Shown: positions 6,535 through 8,131 of the stretch, in pieces
Layout: each line of letters begins with the position of its first letter
Numbering within the stretch: position 1 is the stretch's first letter
Origin: PCC-6406 sp964353225
GTDB lineage: Bacteria; Cyanobacteriota; Cyanobacteriia; Phormidesmidales; Phormidesmidaceae
Assembly (NCBI GenBank): GCA_964353225.1
Contig: CAYGVA010000185.1
Location: 1 to 8,131, forward strand
DNA: 8,131 bases
Direction of reading: 5' to 3'
Notes under the pieces: model-generated
The model's database searches: none
What the model was told of the DNA's origin: nothing
The model's input: only the letters and a program-made list of their open reading frames with translations
Made by a program: the position numbers and the translations under genes

Positions 6535-6565
6535 TTCGTGATCGCTCTTTTACCCTTAGAAAAAC

Positions 6566-7168
6566 ATGGCACGACAACCCTACCAAACCCTTATATTTCG
6601 ATGTTTACACGCCAGCCAAGGTCTATTAGCTGCCGCCGGAATGATCACGGGCTACTGGATCTATAACACCTGGGATCAACGGTTTGGCCAGATTCCTTTC
6701 CCCGCTGCGACTGAATCCATCATTGAGCTGCATGAAGAGATTGGCGGTATTTTTGTCGGCCTTTGCATCCTTTTTATTGCCTATAGTCTGTTCGCCGGAC
6801 GCCGACGATTGGTGCAGGCAAAATCGCTACAACAACTGGGCAAAGTGGGCCATCCGATTTGGTGGTACAGCCTCCATCGATTTGTCAATACCGGCCTGCT
6901 GATCATGGGGCTCTTGATCATCGTCTCGGGGGATGCCTTAGATGATGATGTCCTGGAGCAGGGCACTTTTGCAGACTTGGCCTATACCCTACATCTCTCG
7001 GCCTGGGCGGGGATGGTGCTGTTGACGATCGCCCATGTGGGCCTCTCCCTCAAGGTGGGGGGCATGCCGCTGGTGTTGTCGATAGTGAATACGCGGGTGC
7101 GGTCTAGCGATCGCCCCACCCGCTGGCCAGCAAGATTTTTTACCTGGACCAACCGGCTTTTGTCTTAG
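6566..7168 (+). CDS. Cytochrome b561-type membrane protein (cytochrome b/b6 domain)
   Basis: This 200-residue membrane protein belongs to the bacterial cytochrome b561 / Ni-hydrogenase b-type cytochrome family. Four hydrophobic helices lie near 12-33, 58-78, 105-123 and 141-162. Histidines that could bind two b hemes are His15 (RCLHASQG), His56 (ELHEEIGG), His104 (SLHRFVN), His143 (TLHLSAW) and His157 (IAHVGLSL); the usual arrangement uses histidines of helices 1, 2 and 4. The first loop (34-50) and third loop (124-138, Asp-rich) would face one side, and a basic C-terminus (178-197) the other. Family members carry electrons across the membrane, for example from quinol to a periplasmic partner. 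The partner is suggested by the PepSY protein gene 83 bp downstream. The electron donor and acceptor cannot be read from the sequence. There is no clear Shine-Dalgarno before 6566. Confidence 0.87.
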   Translation: MARQPYQTLIFRCLHASQGLLAAAGMITGYWIYNTWDQRFGQIPFPAATESIIELHEEIGGIFVGLCILFIAYSLFAGRRRLVQAKSLQQLGKVGHPIWWYSLHRFVNTGLLIMGLLIIVSGDALDDDVLEQGTFADLAYTLHLSAWAGMVLLTIAHVGLSLKVGGMPLVLSIVNTRVRSSDRPTRWPARFFTWTNRLLS

Positions 7169-7216
7169 TTCAAAAAGATTGGCTATCTTACCGAGTTCTT
7201 GACTTTGGCTTGTCAT

Positions 7217-7237
7217 CTTAAAGTTGTCAACCTTAAG
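7217..7237. promoter_or_regulatory. 21-bp near-perfect palindrome, candidate operator of the PepSY gene
   Basis: Arms CTTAAAGTTG (7217-7226) and CAACCTTAAG (7228-7237) pair at nine of ten positions around a central T. The site ends 14 bases before the ATG of the PepSY gene. TTGTCA (7210-7215) just upstream could serve as a -35 with a weak TTAAGT (7233-7238) -10, which would place the palindrome across the core promoter. TTGTCA is also repeated within the palindrome at 7224-7229, 14 bp on. If transcribed, the palindrome could instead form a hairpin over the ribosome landing site. No known cyanobacterial regulator consensus (NtcA, FurA, Zur) fits. Confidence 0.45.
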
Positions 7238-7251
7238 TCGGTACATGAATT

Positions 7252-7647
7252 ATGAAACGCACCCTAAAAACCACCGCGATCGCCACTCTTTTCTCGGTTA
7301 TGGGATTAGCTGGAATCACCCTCCTAGCCCGCACCAATATTGCCAATGCCGAATCTCCCGCCATGGCTGAACTGGCAGTCGATCAGGGTAAGGAGAGGGA
7401 CGACGACGATGATGATTACGGCGAAACCGAAGCGACCCTATCGATAGAGGACCTCAATGGGGTGATCTCCCCTGGGGAAGCGGCGGCAATTGCCTTGACC
7501 GCTGCCACTGGCGATGTGGAGGAAATTGAACTAGAAAATGAAGCGGGCCGATTGGTTTATGAGGTGGAGCTAACGACAGCAGAGGTAACCGTTGATGCCC
7601 AGACGGGTGAGGTACTGGCGGTGGAAGCCGACAACGACGATGACTAG
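7252..7647 (+). CDS. Exported acidic PepSY-domain protein
   Basis: The 131-residue protein has an N-terminal signal peptide (MKRTLK, a hydrophobic core, cleavage probably after ANA at residues 31-33) and should be periplasmic or lumenal. Residues 48-59 are strongly acidic with six consecutive Asp (50-55). Residues 72-126 form one PepSY domain: the helix ISPGEAAAIALTAATG, then strands EEIELE, GRLVYEVELTT and AEVTVDAQTGEVLAVE, with the DAQTGEVL turn typical of the family. The C-terminus is again acidic (DNDDD). PepSY domains occur in peptidase propeptides and in small proteins encoded next to cytochrome b561 genes, as here. A role as periplasmic partner or metal-binding regulator of the cytochrome is inference. 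A 21-bp palindrome lies directly upstream and a strong terminator follows. There is no Shine-Dalgarno, and the ATG gives a correct signal peptide. Confidence 0.88.
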   Translation: MKRTLKTTAIATLFSVMGLAGITLLARTNIANAESPAMAELAVDQGKERDDDDDDYGETEATLSIEDLNGVISPGEAAAIALTAATGDVEEIELENEAGRLVYEVELTTAEVTVDAQTGEVLAVEADNDDD

Positions 7648-7711
7648 CGTCCGGTCCCGTCCTGAAGGCATGGGTTGATTGTCTTTACCCACCATTAAAC
7701 GCGCCTGATAG

Positions 7712-7758
7712 AAATGGAGTCAGCATGTGGCATCAGCCCTATTGCTGACTCCATTTTT
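7712..7758 (+). terminator. Strong intrinsic terminator after the PepSY gene
   Basis: A perfect 14-bp stem, AAATGGAGTCAGCA (7712-7725) with TGCTGACTCCATTT (7743-7756), encloses a 17-base loop. Its descending arm runs into TTTTT (7754-7758). It sits 65 bases after the PepSY stop codon and is the most convincing terminator in the window. On the minus strand the stem also ends in TTT, so some bidirectional action is possible, but no minus-strand gene is seen there. Confidence 0.8.
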
Positions 7759-8075
7759 GTGGCTGAGGATCGGTGAATGAAGGGAGATGTGGCAATGGAG
7801 GCCCCCATTGATGTGTAGGGATGCATTAAAGGCAACACCCTTAATGCAAGCCTCAGCTTTTGAAACCGAAACGAAGCTGGTTTTACGCTTAATCCCAAGC
7901 AGACTACTCCTAGGGCAGAAGCCGGTGGACGGCAGCAAGTTCAAGAATTAGACCCACTACAAGCAAAATTAGTTGCCCCTGCAACCCTTTTGTCCAGTTT
8001 ATTTGTGCTTTAAAACATATGACGTTGTATTTATTTGCATAAGGACCAAGGCACTCATTGAGGAGCCGCGACAAG
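7759..8075. other. Non-coding spacer upstream of the Psb34-like gene
   Basis: These 317 bp contain no credible gene. Small inverted repeats follow one another: GCATTAA/TTAATGC (7823-7829 with 7841-7847), CAGCTT/AAGCTG followed by GTTTT (7854-7859 with 7874-7879) and GTTGC/GCAAC followed by CCTTTT (7972-7976 with 7981-7985). The last 80 bases are A/T-rich and should contain the promoter of the downstream gene. Whether a small RNA is made here cannot be judged from the sequence. Confidence 0.45.
8026..8041 (-). promoter_or_regulatory. Weak HLR1-like direct repeat upstream of the Psb34-like gene
   Basis: TGTAT (8026) and TGCAT (8036) are spaced 10 bases apart, as are the two half-sites of the RpaB-bound HLR1 element read on its reverse strand. 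Eight of twelve core positions agree, and the two central A/T positions fit. Such sites control high-light-inducible genes in cyanobacteria. The match is degenerate and the region is A/T-rich, so it may be chance. Confidence 0.2.
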
Positions 8076-8131
8076 ATGCTTACTACCATTGATGAAGCTG
8101 GTCGTCTTAACAACTACGCCGTTGAACCCGA
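8076..8131 (+). CDS. psb34: Psb34 / Ssl1498-type small photosystem II protein, 5' end only
   Basis: Only the first 18 codons lie in the window, reading MLTTIDEAGRLNNYAVEP. The GRLNN(F/Y)AxEP signature is shared by the N-termini of HliA/HliB high-light-inducible proteins and of Psb34 (Ssl1498 family). The very short lead-in before the signature fits the Psb34 type better than HliA/B, which carry a longer RGFRLDQ-like start. Psb34 is a small single-helix protein that binds photosystem II assembly intermediates near CP47 by the same N-terminal motif that Hlips use. AGGAG at 8061-8065, ten bases before the ATG, is the best ribosome binding site in the window and fits an abundant product. The identity rests on one motif, so an Hli-family protein remains possible. 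Confidence 0.65.
   Translation, partial: MLTTIDEAGRLNNYAVEP

Noticed and set aside
7712..7758. Inverted repeat as the end of an insertion element
   Set aside because: The two arms are only 17 bases apart and followed by T residues, which fits a terminator; no transposase or target duplication is present.
7695..8113. Three overlapping minus-strand open frames after the PepSY gene
   Set aside because: They overlap one another in different frames, cross the strong terminator stem or the Psb34-like start, and show no domain-like sequence.
1..8131. CRISPR array, tRNA, rRNA, prophage or defence genes
   Set aside because: No regularly spaced repeats, no tRNA T-loop (GGTTCGA) with a cloverleaf, no rRNA-like segment and no integrase, nuclease or toxin motifs were seen on either strand.

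Overview
The window comes from a cyanobacterium. The palindrome GCGATCGC (HIP1) occurs eight times in 8.1 kb (from 8, 682, 755, 3575, 4013, 5132, 7107 and 7276). The last gene begins with the N-terminal signature of the Psb34/Hli photosystem II proteins, and several genes are of types I know only as conserved cyanobacterial proteins. Base composition and codon use look even across the window. I see no insertion sequence, integrase, tRNA, rRNA or CRISPR array, so this reads as ordinary chromosomal backbone rather than an island.

Left part (1-4474). A plus-strand pgeF gene (peptidoglycan editing factor, YfiH/laccase-domain family) ends tail-to-tail with a minus-strand monovalent cation/H+ antiporter that carries a cytoplasmic TrkA/RCK-like extension. 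Their stop-codon ends overlap by 11 bp. Upstream of the antiporter, also on the minus strand, are mltA (lytic transglycosylase) and a small 84-residue protein gene separated from it by only 9 bp, a probable two-gene operon. Two of the genes here, pgeF and mltA, act on peptidoglycan, and an ion antiporter lies between them.

Middle part (4475-6276). A divergent intergenic region separates the 84-residue gene from a plus-strand gene for a small lipoprotein. A 295-residue soluble, helical protein of unknown function follows 78 bp later.

Right part (6277-8131). A 228-bp non-coding stretch is rich in nested stem-loops. A good promoter then drives a four-helix cytochrome b561-type membrane protein. 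This is followed by a small exported, very acidic PepSY-domain protein whose gene sits directly behind a 21-bp near-perfect palindrome. Together these look like a membrane and periplasmic redox pair. A very strong intrinsic terminator closes the unit. About 317 bp of non-coding DNA follow, then the first 18 codons of a Psb34-like gene cut by the window edge.

No clearly new multi-gene system is visible. The points most worth following are the cytochrome b561/PepSY pair with its palindrome, the structured intergenic segment at about 6355-6462, and the two conserved genes of unknown function (84 and 295 residues).
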